Source: a candidate division FCPU426 bacterium (GTDB taxonomy: Bacteria > Oederibacteriota > Muellerivitia > Muellerivitales > DAHXKG01). Taken from it: a stretch of DNA of 64,000 nt. The position numbers and the translations under genes were made by a program. The stretch lies in the NCBI GenBank assembly GCA_027366525.1, contig DAHXKG010000001.1, positions 220,075 through 284,074 on the forward strand, in the 5' to 3' direction. Shown piece after piece: positions 1-8,383 of this stretch. The notes below the pieces were generated by a model that was not told the DNA's origin, made no database searches, and saw nothing but the letters and a program-made list of their open reading frames with translations. How positions within the stretch are numbered: the first letter of the stretch is position 1; every line of letters begins with the position of its first letter.

Positions 1-436
1 GTTCTTTAACGGGCTGACGTTGAACTACACCTGGAGCTCGGATTTCCAATCGTCGAAACTTGGTTGTTTGAATGGGACCCTTCCCATCTAAAGGCTGTCC
101 TAATGGATTAATCACTCTTCCTAAAAGAGCCTCCCCCACTGGAACTTCTGAAATTCGTCCCGTTAGGGAAACTGTATCTCCTTCATGAACTTTTTGCGTT
201 TCACCAAAAATAACAGCTCCAATGACATCTGTTTCTAAATTCAACGCAATGCCATATACATTCTCCTGAAATTTCAAGAGTTCTCCCGCCATGGCGTTTT
301 TCAATCCATAAATGGTTGCAACCCCATCACCCACGCGTAATACTTCACCTGTTTCTTCCCAACGAGCACTCGGAAGAAATTCAGCAATACGATCTTTTAA
401 GATTTTAGTAATTTCATCTGCCGTTTGAGTAGTCAC
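1..436 (-). CDS. atpA: ATP synthase F1 alpha subunit, 5' part only
   Basis: The first 145 codons of F1 alpha run off the left edge of the window. The protein begins MTTQTADEITKILKDRI and contains the N-terminal beta-barrel region with VGDGVATIYGL and IGAVIFGE. It reaches the RAPGVVQRQPVKE segment typical of alpha just before the nucleotide-binding domain. The start is a GTG at 436-434, preceded by a clear AAGGAG ribosome-binding site 7 bases upstream. Alpha alternates with beta in the catalytic hexamer at the cytoplasmic face of the membrane. It is the last visible gene of the atpB-E-F-H-A series. The Walker A motif lies beyond the window and cannot be checked. Confidence 0.97.
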   Translation of the reverse strand, partial: MTTQTADEITKILKDRIAEFLPSARWEETGEVLRVGDGVATIYGLKNAMAGELLKFQENVYGIALNLETDVIGAVIFGETQKVHEGDTVSLTGRISEVPVGEALLGRVINPLGQPLDGKGPIQTTKFRRLEIRAPGVVQRQPVKE

Positions 437-491
437 TCTTGAACTCCTTAAATCAAATTAAATGCTTTTTAGGTGCTGACCCCTTGAATAA

Positions 492-1031
492 TTAGGAAGC
501 AATCAGTTTTTGTCGAAATTTTGCAAGCTGCCCCAAGATGCTTCCATCCAAACATTGATCACCTATATATATAATCATGCCCCCTAAAATTTCCTCTCGA
601 ATTTCTTCCCGCAATTCGGCCTCAAAATGAAATTGCTTGTTCAAATAGTCCTTAAGCTCTTTTTTTTGAGCAACCTTTAATGCCTCAACACTTACTACTT
701 GAACAATAATTTTCCCCTCTTCTCTTAGTTTTAATTGTTCATATTGCGCAATGATCACAGGTAATTCTTTGATTTTATTTTTCATCCACACTAACAACAA
801 AAAATTACTTATTAATTTTGAAAATTTTAAATTTAAAATTTTTTCCAACATGACTAATTTATCTTTTTCCCCAATTCGTTGATTTTCTAAAAACTCATTA
901 ACTTTGGGGTCAATTTTCAGTAATTCTTTCAATTGGAGTAATTCCATAAAAATTTTTTCAACCTGCTGATCCAATTGAGCCATCCCAAATAATGCTTCAG
1001 CATATTTTTTAGTTATACTTGATTCAATCAT
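492..1031 (-). CDS. atpH: ATP synthase F1 delta subunit
   Basis: The protein has about 179 residues, the usual size for bacterial delta (OSCP). It forms the top of the peripheral stalk and ties F1 alpha to subunit b. The N-terminal helical domain starts IESSITKKYAEALF, and the C-terminal region contains the family pattern LGGMIIYIGDQCLDGSILGQL. I prefer the ATG at 1031, which has ACGAG 7 bases upstream. A TTG at 1049, directly after the atpF stop, is a possible longer start. It sits between atpF and atpA in the normal operon order. Confidence 0.95.
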   Translation of the reverse strand: MIESSITKKYAEALFGMAQLDQQVEKIFMELLQLKELLKIDPKVNEFLENQRIGEKDKLVMLEKILNLKFSKLISNFLLLVWMKNKIKELPVIIAQYEQLKLREEGKIIVQVVSVEALKVAQKKELKDYLNKQFHFEAELREEIREEILGGMIIYIGDQCLDGSILGQLAKFRQKLIAS

Positions 1032-1050
1032 ATGTATTCTCGTCCCCAAA

Positions 1051-1539
1051 TTAATTAGAGTGACTACTCATCTCACTAATTTCTTTCTGAACAAGCGCTT
1101 CCTGAATTTTAGAATCAATGGAAGCACGAATAAGTTTTTCGGCGATCGTCAATGCCATGCCCCCTACCTCTTGCTGAATTTTTTTTGTCATTTCCTTTTT
1201 CTGTTGTTCTATCAATATACGTGTTTCTGTCAAAATTCGGTTGGCTTCTTCACGTGAAGCTTTGATAATTTTTTCTTTTTCTTGATCCGCTTGTTTTCGA
1301 GTTTCCCTCAACGTCATTTCGACTTTTTCTTGTAATTCGCTCAGTTGCTGTTCAAACTTTGATTTCAAAACTTCAGCTTGATGTTGTTGTTCTTCCGCCT
1401 GTTGAATTTGATTTTCAATCCGTTTTTTGCGATCCGCCATCCATTGCTTCAAATAGGGAAGAAACAACTTGGATGCAATCCACATACTTAAAAGAAATGA
1501 AATCAATTGAAGAGCAAATACTCCAAAATTAAAACTCAT
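1051..1539 (-). CDS. atpF: ATP synthase F0 subunit b
   Basis: This is the 162-residue peripheral-stalk subunit. A single N-terminal membrane helix (about residues 5-27) is followed by a long charged coiled coil rich in Glu, Gln and Lys. That region includes ADRKKRIENQIQQAEEQQ, which typifies subunit b. The C-terminal part contacts delta. The start ATG at 1539 has CAGGAGAATACAA in front of it. Only one b gene is seen here, so the stalk is probably a b homodimer; no b' copy is present in the operon. Confidence 0.95.
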   Translation of the reverse strand: MSFNFGVFALQLISFLLSMWIASKLFLPYLKQWMADRKKRIENQIQQAEEQQHQAEVLKSKFEQQLSELQEKVEMTLRETRKQADQEKEKIIKASREEANRILTETRILIEQQKKEMTKKIQQEVGGMALTIAEKLIRASIDSKIQEALVQKEISEMSSHSN

Positions 1540-1581
1540 TTGTATTCTCCTGCGTTACAAATCCATGGATTTAAATCATCC

Positions 1582-1998
<417 letters not shown>

Positions 1999-2030
1999 TC
2001 AACCAAGCAAAGCTTGGAACTTCGATATCG

Positions 2031-2828
2031 CTAAATCTCCAACTCTTCCGGTTCCGATTTAATAGCCGTTCCTATATATACCATCGCTAAGAGCATAAAA
2101 ATAAAAGCTTGAACAAAACAGATAAAGATGCCTAATAGGATCATAAAAATTCTTAATGCAAATGGAAGAATTGCAACCATTTTCATCATTGAATTTGCTT
2201 GGAAAAAAACTATTATCAACAAAAGTAATACTGCTAAAACCTTTTCTTTACCCATAATATTTCCGAATAATCGAAGGGTTAACGAAATTGGTTTTGTAAT
2301 CTCCCCCATTAAATGAATTAGTGGCATTAAAAAACATAAAATACCATAAATACTCGCCATTAATATTTTTAAAAAAAATGATGATGTTGGTGCTGAAAGT
2401 TTTGGTGGCAAAAAATGCTTAAAGTAATGAATCAATCCTCTTTTTTTTATTCCAAAGTAATGCGAAGAAAGGAAAACAATCAAAGCCATACTGAGATTAA
2501 TATCCACCCGTGAAGTTGGTGAAACAAGACCGGGTACTAGTCCAATAAGATTACTAAAAAAAACAAAGAAAAATAACGTCACAAATAATGGGAAAAAAAA
2601 TTCAGCTTCCCTCCCCACAAGAGGATTGGATAAGTTTTCAATAAATTCAATGCACATCTCAACAAAATTTTGAATGCCACTTGGAATTAATTGGAGGCGC
2701 CTTTTGGCCATCCATAACAGCACTAAAAAGACAATGAAAATTACTCCAGCCATAATCAGTGGGTTAATCCAATTCCTAAATCCTAAAAAATGGGCTGAAA
2801 TTATCAATGGGGTTTCAGCTGTTTTCAT
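2031..2828 (-). CDS. atpB: ATP synthase F0 subunit a
   Basis: This 265-residue integral membrane protein is the stator half of the ion channel. Multiple hydrophobic helices are evident. The segment SLTLRLFGNIMGKE near residues 183-196 contains the essential Arg that faces the c-ring carboxylate. The final helices include AFIFMLLAMVYIG, a strongly conserved pattern. It is the first gene of the operon in transcription order. The usual preceding atpI/atpZ genes are missing here and similar genes occur near 7.4-8.0 kb instead. Confidence 0.95.
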   Translation of the reverse strand: MKTAETPLIISAHFLGFRNWINPLIMAGVIFIVFLVLLWMAKRRLQLIPSGIQNFVEMCIEFIENLSNPLVGREAEFFFPLFVTLFFFVFFSNLIGLVPGLVSPTSRVDINLSMALIVFLSSHYFGIKKRGLIHYFKHFLPPKLSAPTSSFFLKILMASIYGILCFLMPLIHLMGEITKPISLTLRLFGNIMGKEKVLAVLLLLIIVFFQANSMMKMVAILPFALRIFMILLGIFICFVQAFIFMLLAMVYIGTAIKSEPEELEI

Positions 2829-3125
2829 TGAATTTAACCTTTATCTTTTTCAAATTTTTCAAAATAATGAGATCATCAAAATTGAAAACCACTAAAAAAG
2901 CACTAAAAGTTTAAACATTTCATTTTAAATAGTCAATCATGGAACGTATAATTAATAACTCTTACTGAAAACATTTTTATTTTATAGTTAACTTATTTAA
3001 ACCTATGTGAGTTAAATCAACTTCAAATAAAAATTTATTCTTCAAAAAATCCAAATCTGAAATTTAAGACAGGATCGTAATAATTATAATTTACTAAGAA
3101 TATTACATTTATGGGATATACATGC
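2829..3125. other. A+T-rich intergenic region upstream of atpB
   Basis: No convincing gene was found. The region must hold the atp operon promoter on the minus strand and the 3' end of the NHL lipoprotein transcript lies on its far side. TATAAT-like strings exist but none has a good -35 partner, so no promoter is called. Confidence 0.6.
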
Positions 3126-4895
3126 TTACAAAGGAGAAAAAACCTTTATGGAACCTGAATCATGATCGCCTACAAAAATATCCCCTAATGAATTAATCGC
3201 GATTCCTAAAATTCCATTAGGATATCCATAAATTGAACTTGAACCCAGAGAGCCCTCTGCGAGCGCAACACCCCCAAAAGAGGCTTCATATTTCCCTAAT
3301 CGATCAAATTCGTCAATCCGATCGTTCCCATGATCGACTACAAAAATATTTCCCCTTTCATCCATTACAATCCCTTGTGGATCATTAAGTTCTCCCAAAC
3401 TTGTTCCCGATGCTCCCCATTGATTAAGCACAACTCCTGATGGACTAAATTCCTCTACAACATTTCGAGCCGCATCTGCAACATAAATATTCCCGTGTGC
3501 CGTAACTAAAATACCGGTCGGTTGCTCTAATTGAAAATTGCCGGTACCAACCCATGAACCTAAATAATCTCCCTGAGAAGTAAATCTAAGAATCTGTCCC
3601 TGAGCGGCATCGGTGACATACACCACCCCATGACCATTGGTGGCAATTCCAATGGGACTATCCCCATTAGGACTAGGAAGTGGCCATTGCAACAACAAGT
3701 TCCCATGTAATGCATTGAATTTTTCAATTTCTTTTTTTTCAGAGTCCACAACATACAAATTATCACCAGCACTTACAGCTATCCCCATCGGTATTCCAAT
3801 AATATGCATACCGATACTACCGATCCAATCTCCTTGCCCATTAAATTCTTGAATATCATCACTGTTATCATCCGAAACATAAAGTACATCGGAAATATTA
3901 GACGCTAAAAACGTTGGAGCCATAGTGGGAACTTGCCCGGTAAATGTGATTGAACTTCCATTCATAAGATTATATTCAATTACCTCGTTCGCTTGATAAT
4001 TGGTTGTCCAGAGATCATATCCGTGTTGAAAAACACCCCATGTTCCCGCTATTGAATTCACCAAAGAACGAATTTTAGTTCCACTAGAATTAAATTCACT
4101 AATGCCATTATAATAATCCGCTACATATATATCATCCTGCGCATCAGTGGCAATTTGTGTTAAATAACTTGCCCCTGTATTAATAGAATTAGATAAAAGG
4201 GCCTTTTGTGGGTAGCTATATTCCTCAATTGCTCGAGTACTCCACACGCCTATATCCAGCGTTTCTTGTCCATTCAAATATCCAACCGCTATTCCATAAG
4301 CGCCATTCCCATTAGCAGCTATCCATGATGTCAAATAATTTCCGGCATTGGTTAGTACATCAACTACTCCATTATCAAAATTTTCAATAAAAATATTTCC
4401 CGATGAATCGACGGTTAATGCCGTGGGATAATCCAACGTTGGAACTGTTGTAGCAGAAACAGTCCATATTAACCCCCCATTAGGATTGAATTTTTCAATT
4501 CGACTATTGTCAGTATCAGCAACATAAATATTGCCGTTAAGGCCTATTGCCATATCATACGGATCTTCCATTTGTCCCGCACCAGTTCCATACCCGCCCC
4601 ATTGAGTTACAAATTGTCCCAAAGCATTTAAAAGCGTAATCGTTGAATCGCCTGTGCTTAAAACATATATATCCCCTTGACTATTAACTAAAACTTTCTG
4701 AGGACCTGAAAAGGCATTATTAAGCTTATTCGGAATTTCCAATTTAAAAGTATATTGTGGAGTTGAAGATAAGGCTGTTGAAGGAGGTACCGGAGCTGGA
4801 AGAAAACCTTGTGGCGAACTTGGACTGATGCGTTGCTGGCATGCCGATAACATTACTTCTACGACTATCATTAAAAAAAACCACACCGTAAACAA
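3126..4895 (-). CDS. NHL-repeat beta-propeller lipoprotein
   Basis: The 589-residue protein has an N-terminal lipobox (VMLSAC, Cys near residue 18), so it should be anchored in the outer or inner membrane. The rest is a chain of NHL-type repeats of about 45-55 residues with motifs such as NIYVADTDNSRIEKFNPNG, GNIYVADAARNVVEEFSPSG and GNIFVVDHGNDRIDEF. NHL propellers are usually interaction scaffolds; no catalytic motif is seen. The start called is a TTG at 4895 with AAGGAT just upstream. The signal peptide then lacks basic residues. An ATG at 4906 in another frame would supply MKDICLRCGFF, but needs a one-base shift at an 8-base T run (see findings). A second NHL lipoprotein lies at 49098. 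Confidence 0.85.
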   Translation of the reverse strand: MFTVWFFLMIVVEVMLSACQQRISPSSPQGFLPAPVPPSTALSSTPQYTFKLEIPNKLNNAFSGPQKVLVNSQGDIYVLSTGDSTITLLNALGQFVTQWGGYGTGAGQMEDPYDMAIGLNGNIYVADTDNSRIEKFNPNGGLIWTVSATTVPTLDYPTALTVDSSGNIFIENFDNGVVDVLTNAGNYLTSWIAANGNGAYGIAVGYLNGQETLDIGVWSTRAIEEYSYPQKALLSNSINTGASYLTQIATDAQDDIYVADYYNGISEFNSSGTKIRSLVNSIAGTWGVFQHGYDLWTTNYQANEVIEYNLMNGSSITFTGQVPTMAPTFLASNISDVLYVSDDNSDDIQEFNGQGDWIGSIGMHIIGIPMGIAVSAGDNLYVVDSEKKEIEKFNALHGNLLLQWPLPSPNGDSPIGIATNGHGVVYVTDAAQGQILRFTSQGDYLGSWVGTGNFQLEQPTGILVTAHGNIYVADAARNVVEEFSPSGVVLNQWGASGTSLGELNDPQGIVMDERGNIFVVDHGNDRIDEFDRLGKYEASFGGVALAEGSLGSSSIYGYPNGILGIAINSLGDIFVGDHDSGSIKVFSPL

Positions 4896-4977
4896 ATATC
4901 CTTCATGGATTCACTGTATCAAAATCCATGTTCCAAATACATCTTTTATTCGCTTCTAAATTTCATACGTTTACCCT

Positions 4978-5007
4978 TGATGGAGTATTCTTCAGAATAC
5001 TCCATCA
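4978..5007. repeat. Perfect 14-bp inverted repeat with 2-base loop
   Basis: TGATGGAGTATTCT and its exact reverse complement are separated by TC, so the 30 bases form an almost complete palindrome. It lies between the small Cys-rich gene and the NHL lipoprotein gene, both on the minus strand. No U-rich tail follows on the minus strand and only a weak one on the plus strand, so a classical terminator is doubtful. It could be a processing hairpin or a dyad operator. Confidence 0.8.
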
Positions 5008-5081
5008 TTAAATTCAAATAAATTTTTGTTTTTGAAAAAACATATCGGCTATTATTTTTTTCATGTTTTAATTATTTCTGC

Positions 5082-5387
5082 TCAATGCTTTAAAACTGGT
5101 GAACGATTCATATATCCATGATAGGCTGGTCGCCCATATTGACTAGCTCGCCAGCAGCCATACCCCCAATTCCTAAACATGAAAAAATGAAATATCACAA
5201 TCAATAAAAGTACTACTATAATGATTCTCCAAAACCCGAAATGATGGCAACAGCAGCCACTCAATCCGCTGCCACAATGTTTTTTGCGCCATATTTCGCC
5301 ATGCTCTTTAAAATATTCTTTTCGAGCTGTCATACGAACATTTTCTTCTGCAATAATTCTCTCTTTTTCCTCTTGATTCAATTCCAT
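5082..5387 (-). CDS. Small Cys/His-rich single-pass membrane protein
   Basis: The 101-residue protein is not recognised. It has a charged N-terminal region with many Glu and Lys residues (about 1-35), then HCGSGLSGCCCHH (near residues 37-49). One strongly hydrophobic helix (about 54-70, IIIVVLLLIVIFHFFMF) and a Tyr/Gly/Trp-rich C-terminal tail follow. The Cys/His cluster just before the membrane could bind a metal or a cofactor, or respond to redox state. The gene is divergent from the two-component system at 5569, so it may be a partner or target of that system. The ATG at 5387 follows AGGAGG (AAGGAGGATTAATT), which is good support for translation. Confidence 0.7.
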   Translation of the reverse strand: MELNQEEKERIIAEENVRMTARKEYFKEHGEIWRKKHCGSGLSGCCCHHFGFWRIIIVVLLLIVIFHFFMFRNWGYGCWRASQYGRPAYHGYMNRSPVLKH

Positions 5388-5515
5388 AATTAATCCTCCT
5401 TTTTGAATATGGATTTAAACTCAAATCCATTTCTGATAAATTATAAATAAAAAATAAATGCAAATTTGTTAAAAATCGTTTCAATTTGTAACACTTTTCC
5501 AAATTATTTAACCAG

Positions 5516-5524
5516 TGCTATAAT
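5516..5524 (+). promoter_or_regulatory. Extended -10 promoter for the two-component operon
   Basis: The string TGCTATAAT matches an extended -10 element (TGnTATAAT). It lies 44 bases before the ATG of the response regulator. No good -35 hexamer is at the usual distance, which fits the extended -10 class. The same nine bases occur upstream of the DUF4139 gene at 30786. Confidence 0.5.
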
Positions 5525-5568
5525 GACCACTATTTACAATTCAAATCAATTTCATCGAGAGGATATGA

Positions 5569-6279
5569 ATGTCTAGTCACTATACTCATATTTTAATTAT
5601 TGATGATGACATGAAACTCAATGAGCTTTTGAAAAATTATTTATTAAAATTTAACATGAAAGTATCTTATACCGATCAACCGGAGGAGGGTTTGCGACTA
5701 TTTCATCAAGGCAAACCTCATTTAATTATTCTCGATATAATGCTTCCCGGGACGGATGGATTTCAAGTACTAAAAACCATTCGAAAAACTTCTTCTGTTC
5801 CAATTATTATGCTTACAGCACGAGGAGAAGTTTCAGACAAAGTACTCGGATTGGAAACCGGAGCCGATGACTACTTAAACAAACCCTTTGAGCCCAGAGA
5901 ACTTGTTGCACGAATTCAAAGTATTTTGCGACGAATTGCTCGATTGCCTTTAGATTCTTCGATTCTGGCTGCCGGTGCACTTCAAGTAGATTTAAATAAA
6001 AAAATGACTTATTTGCATGGTAAGATTATCAATCTAACCACCACTGAATTTGAAATTTTAGCTTTTTTTATGAAAAATGCAGGTACTGTTTTAAGTCGAG
6101 ATGCCATTATGAACCACTTAAAAGGAATCGACTGTGATGCTTTCAATCGCTCTATCGATATTTTGGTAAGCCGCATTCGAAAAAAAATTCACGACTCCTC
6201 TAAGCATTCTCACTTCTTCAAAACCATGTGGGGTACAGGGTATCTATTTATCGAAAAGGTGAAAATTAGTGAGTCGTAA
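5569..6279 (+). CDS. OmpR/PhoB-family response regulator (CpxR-like)
   Basis: The 236-residue protein has an N-terminal receiver domain (about 6-120) with the acidic pair DDD, the phosphoacceptor Asp in LIILDIMLPGTDGF, and the conserved Lys in GADDYLNKPFEPREL. A winged-helix DNA-binding domain follows (about 135-230), ending in the family motif WGTGYLFI. It should bind promoter DNA when phosphorylated by the kinase encoded just downstream, whose GTG start overlaps this gene by 11 bases. The ATG is preceded by GAGAGGATATGA. Candidate targets are not shown by the sequence, but the divergent Cys-rich membrane gene is close. Confidence 0.93.
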   Translation: MSSHYTHILIIDDDMKLNELLKNYLLKFNMKVSYTDQPEEGLRLFHQGKPHLIILDIMLPGTDGFQVLKTIRKTSSVPIIMLTARGEVSDKVLGLETGADDYLNKPFEPRELVARIQSILRRIARLPLDSSILAAGALQVDLNKKMTYLHGKIINLTTTEFEILAFFMKNAGTVLSRDAIMNHLKGIDCDAFNRSIDILVSRIRKKIHDSSKHSHFFKTMWGTGYLFIEKVKISES

Positions 6280-7366
6280 AAAAAATGCATCAACCCAATC
6301 ACCCTATACTTGCTTCCCAGCCAATTTGAAATCCCGCATTTCCCCAATGGACAAATGGACGGTTCAACCTATTCACTGGTTTTTTATTCGAATTTTGATT
6401 TTTTTTCTATGGGCCTGTATTATTTTAACACTTGCCCTAATCCATATTTTGCATGCGCATGGTCGAATGTTACATTGGTTTTTCCATATTTTTTGGATTC
6501 TTCTTATCATTATTATTCTTGGATCCCTGGTTCTCCGAAGAATGTTTGGCCCTTTACGATGGTTACTTCATGGTGTTCAAGAAATTTCAAATGGTAACTT
6601 GGATTTCCAATTTCAAGTTCAAAAATACCACGGAGAAATATGGTGCATTGCTCATCAATTCAACTTAATGGTTCAACATATCAAAAATATGATTCATTCC
6701 AAAGAACAGCTCTTATTGGGCGTAAGCCATGAACTTAGGAGCCCTTTAACACGCATGAATGTGGCACTCGCCATGCTACCTGAAGGAAAACTCAAAAATT
6801 CTATTCGGCAGGATCTTTCAGAAATGGAAACCATGTTAGAAGAAATTTTAATAACTGAGCAATTGAAAAACAATAACGGGCAATTGAAACTAAGCCAAAT
6901 CCATCCCCTCTCATTGGTGCGTCAACTGGCAGTTCACTACAAAAGCAGAAAACCTAAAATCCGGGTCATCGTTCCGACTCATGATATTATATTTCAAGCC
7001 GATGAAGAACGAGTTGCTATTGTTTGTCGAAATGTCATTGAAAATGCCTTGAAATATTCTTCACACCAAAAAAAGCCTGTGAAAATTTTTTTTAAAGAAA
7101 CTCGAAGCCATGTAAAGATTTATATTCAAGATTATGGAATTGGGATCCCTCAAGAAGAACAAGAACGAGTTTTTGAACCCTTTTACCGTGTTGATAAATC
7201 ACGCACTAAAACTTCTGGTGGCTACGGGCTAGGATTAAGTTTATGTTTCGAAATCATGCGAGCCCATGGAGGAACTATTGAACTCAAAAGCAGTTTAAAT
7301 CATGGAACGCTCATCACTTTAACTTGGCCTAAATATCCTTCTAATGCTGTTCAAAAGTCTTCTTAA
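6269..7366 (+). CDS. Sensor histidine kinase (CpxA-like)
   Basis: The 365-residue kinase starts at a GTG inside the end of the response regulator, implying translational coupling. Two membrane helices (about residues 37-62 and 72-90) are separated by a very short periplasmic loop (around HAHGRMLHW), so there is almost no extracytoplasmic sensor domain. A HAMP-like linker follows. The phosphoacceptor His lies in LGVSHELRSPLTRM, and the ATPase domain has N (RNVIENALKYS), G1 (DYGIGIP) and G2 (SGGYGLGLSL) boxes. With so small a loop the signal is likely sensed in the membrane or through a partner protein. Confidence 0.92.
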   Translation: MSRKKNASTQSPYTCFPANLKSRISPMDKWTVQPIHWFFIRILIFFLWACIILTLALIHILHAHGRMLHWFFHIFWILLIIIILGSLVLRRMFGPLRWLLHGVQEISNGNLDFQFQVQKYHGEIWCIAHQFNLMVQHIKNMIHSKEQLLLGVSHELRSPLTRMNVALAMLPEGKLKNSIRQDLSEMETMLEEILITEQLKNNNGQLKLSQIHPLSLVRQLAVHYKSRKPKIRVIVPTHDIIFQADEERVAIVCRNVIENALKYSSHQKKPVKIFFKETRSHVKIYIQDYGIGIPQEEQERVFEPFYRVDKSRTKTSGGYGLGLSLCFEIMRAHGGTIELKSSLNHGTLITLTWPKYPSNAVQKSS

Positions 7367-7404
7367 CGATGAATTGCTAAAAATCTGAGAAATTTTTCAC
7401 TTTA

Positions 7405-7833
7405 TTAAGCCTTCATTTCATTTTTCAATTTATGAATTTTAAATTTTTGAAACGCTCCAAAAATAAACACCCCGATGGACCATGTATATGTAATCAGGGC
7501 CGCAATCAAACATTGCCAAGAAAGATGAACCAACATTATCAAAATTAAAAAAATTATAATCCAATGAACCAGGTAATATATCCAAATTTTTTTAAGTTGA
7601 TACTTTTCTTTAAAAAGTTTTCCAATTAATTTTTCTCCATAAAAAAAGAAAGCAAGTGCAAAGATGCTCCCACATAAAAACCCAACGCTCCACCAAATGG
7701 CATGTTTTAAAAATGCGATGAGAACTAAAATACCAGTACCCCAAATCGAAATTTTGAACGATGGCCAAAGCAATTCATTTTTAAAGTCGGTCATAGAATT
7801 TTTATTTTCGAAATCCTTTTTCAGATTGCGCAT
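7405..7833 (-). CDS. atpI: ATP synthase subunit I-like membrane protein
   Basis: The 142-residue protein has four hydrophobic helices (about 29-46, 48-66, 84-104 and 107-128) and a basic C-terminal end, the layout of AtpI/ATP synthase I proteins. These proteins help assembly of the c ring or Mg2+ supply to the ATP synthase. It directly follows atpZ and overlaps it by 32 bases if the ATG at 7833 is used. An internal ATG at 7794 would start just after the atpZ stop. Neither has a convincing ribosome-binding site. The family call rests on size, helices and the atpZ neighbour, so it is moderate. Confidence 0.6.
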   Translation of the reverse strand: MRNLKKDFENKNSMTDFKNELLWPSFKISIWGTGILVLIAFLKHAIWWSVGFLCGSIFALAFFFYGEKLIGKLFKEKYQLKKIWIYYLVHWIIIFLILIMLVHLSWQCLIAALITYTWSIGVFIFGAFQKFKIHKLKNEMKA

Positions 7834-8041
7834 TCAGTTTTCGAAGGTCGTCAAATAGTAAATAATACCCTGTAACAATTCCAAGTAGGATACCAACAAT
7901 AATTACCCAATGACCCCAATGCCATAACTGCTGAACTCCCCACCCGAGTGCCAAGCCGACCAAGATACTGATCACAAAATTTAATCCGATGAGGGAGACT
8001 CGTACGAGGTGGGCGCCGGTGGATAATTTTCTCGGATCCAT
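7802..8041 (-). CDS. atpZ: AtpZ-like ATP synthase assembly protein
   Basis: The 79-residue protein has two membrane helices (about 18-37 and 43-62) with VGLALGWGVQQL between them, matching the short AtpZ family (F0F1-ATPase assembly/gene 1 type). The ATG at 8041 has AAGGAAATCAACC in front, which supports this start even though the gene then overlaps the DUF3343 gene by 61 bases in another frame. AtpZ and AtpI normally precede atpB. Here they lie about 5 kb from atpB behind unrelated genes. Confidence 0.72.
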   Translation of the reverse strand: MDPRKLSTGAHLVRVSLIGLNFVISILVGLALGWGVQQLWHWGHWVIIVGILLGIVTGYYLLFDDLRKLNAQSEKGFRK

Positions 8042-8316
8042 GGTTGATTTCCTTGAACTTGAAATGCAGCCTTAATATAAACGGCTTCTGCTAATAGTAT
8101 TGTTTCAATCTGACTCCGATTTTCTCTTAATATTACCAGTCCTAAACCGCAATCATCTTGAATGTCTCGGGGTCTTGGAACAATGCGGAATTTCAGATGA
8201 TGTTGCTTTAACACTGATTCCGCATGCATTGTTTCATGCGTAGTATGAAACAGGAGCACCATATGTGATTCCGTTAACAAAGCCAGTTTGCCTTGATGTG
8301 TAAAAGCTTGCTTCAT
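7981..8316 (-). CDS. DUF3343 protein (putative Se/S carrier-like)
   Basis: The 111-residue protein contains a DUF3343-like core. The pattern VLLFHTTHETMHAESVL is followed by FRIVPRPRDIQDDCGLGLVI, with one conserved Cys in DDCGLG. Members have been proposed to carry sulfur or selenium because of this Cys, but function is not proven. The C-terminal tail (residues 92-111) lies in the overlap with atpZ and may be extra to the domain. No selenium gene is seen nearby. The family call comes from recognising the RPR(D/E)I...CG pattern. Confidence 0.65.
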   Translation of the reverse strand: MKQAFTHQGKLALLTESHMVLLFHTTHETMHAESVLKQHHLKFRIVPRPRDIQDDCGLGLVILRENRSQIETILLAEAVYIKAAFQVQGNQPWIRENYPPAPTSYESPSSD

Positions 8317-8383
8317 TGCTTCTCATGATTCAAGTTGATTTTTTCAATATTTTCACCGCATCCCCATATCCCAATAGTCATGC

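Noticed and set aside
3126..4895. DNA-level tandem repeat array
   Set aside because: The repeats are NHL protein repeats with diverged codons, not near-identical DNA repeats.
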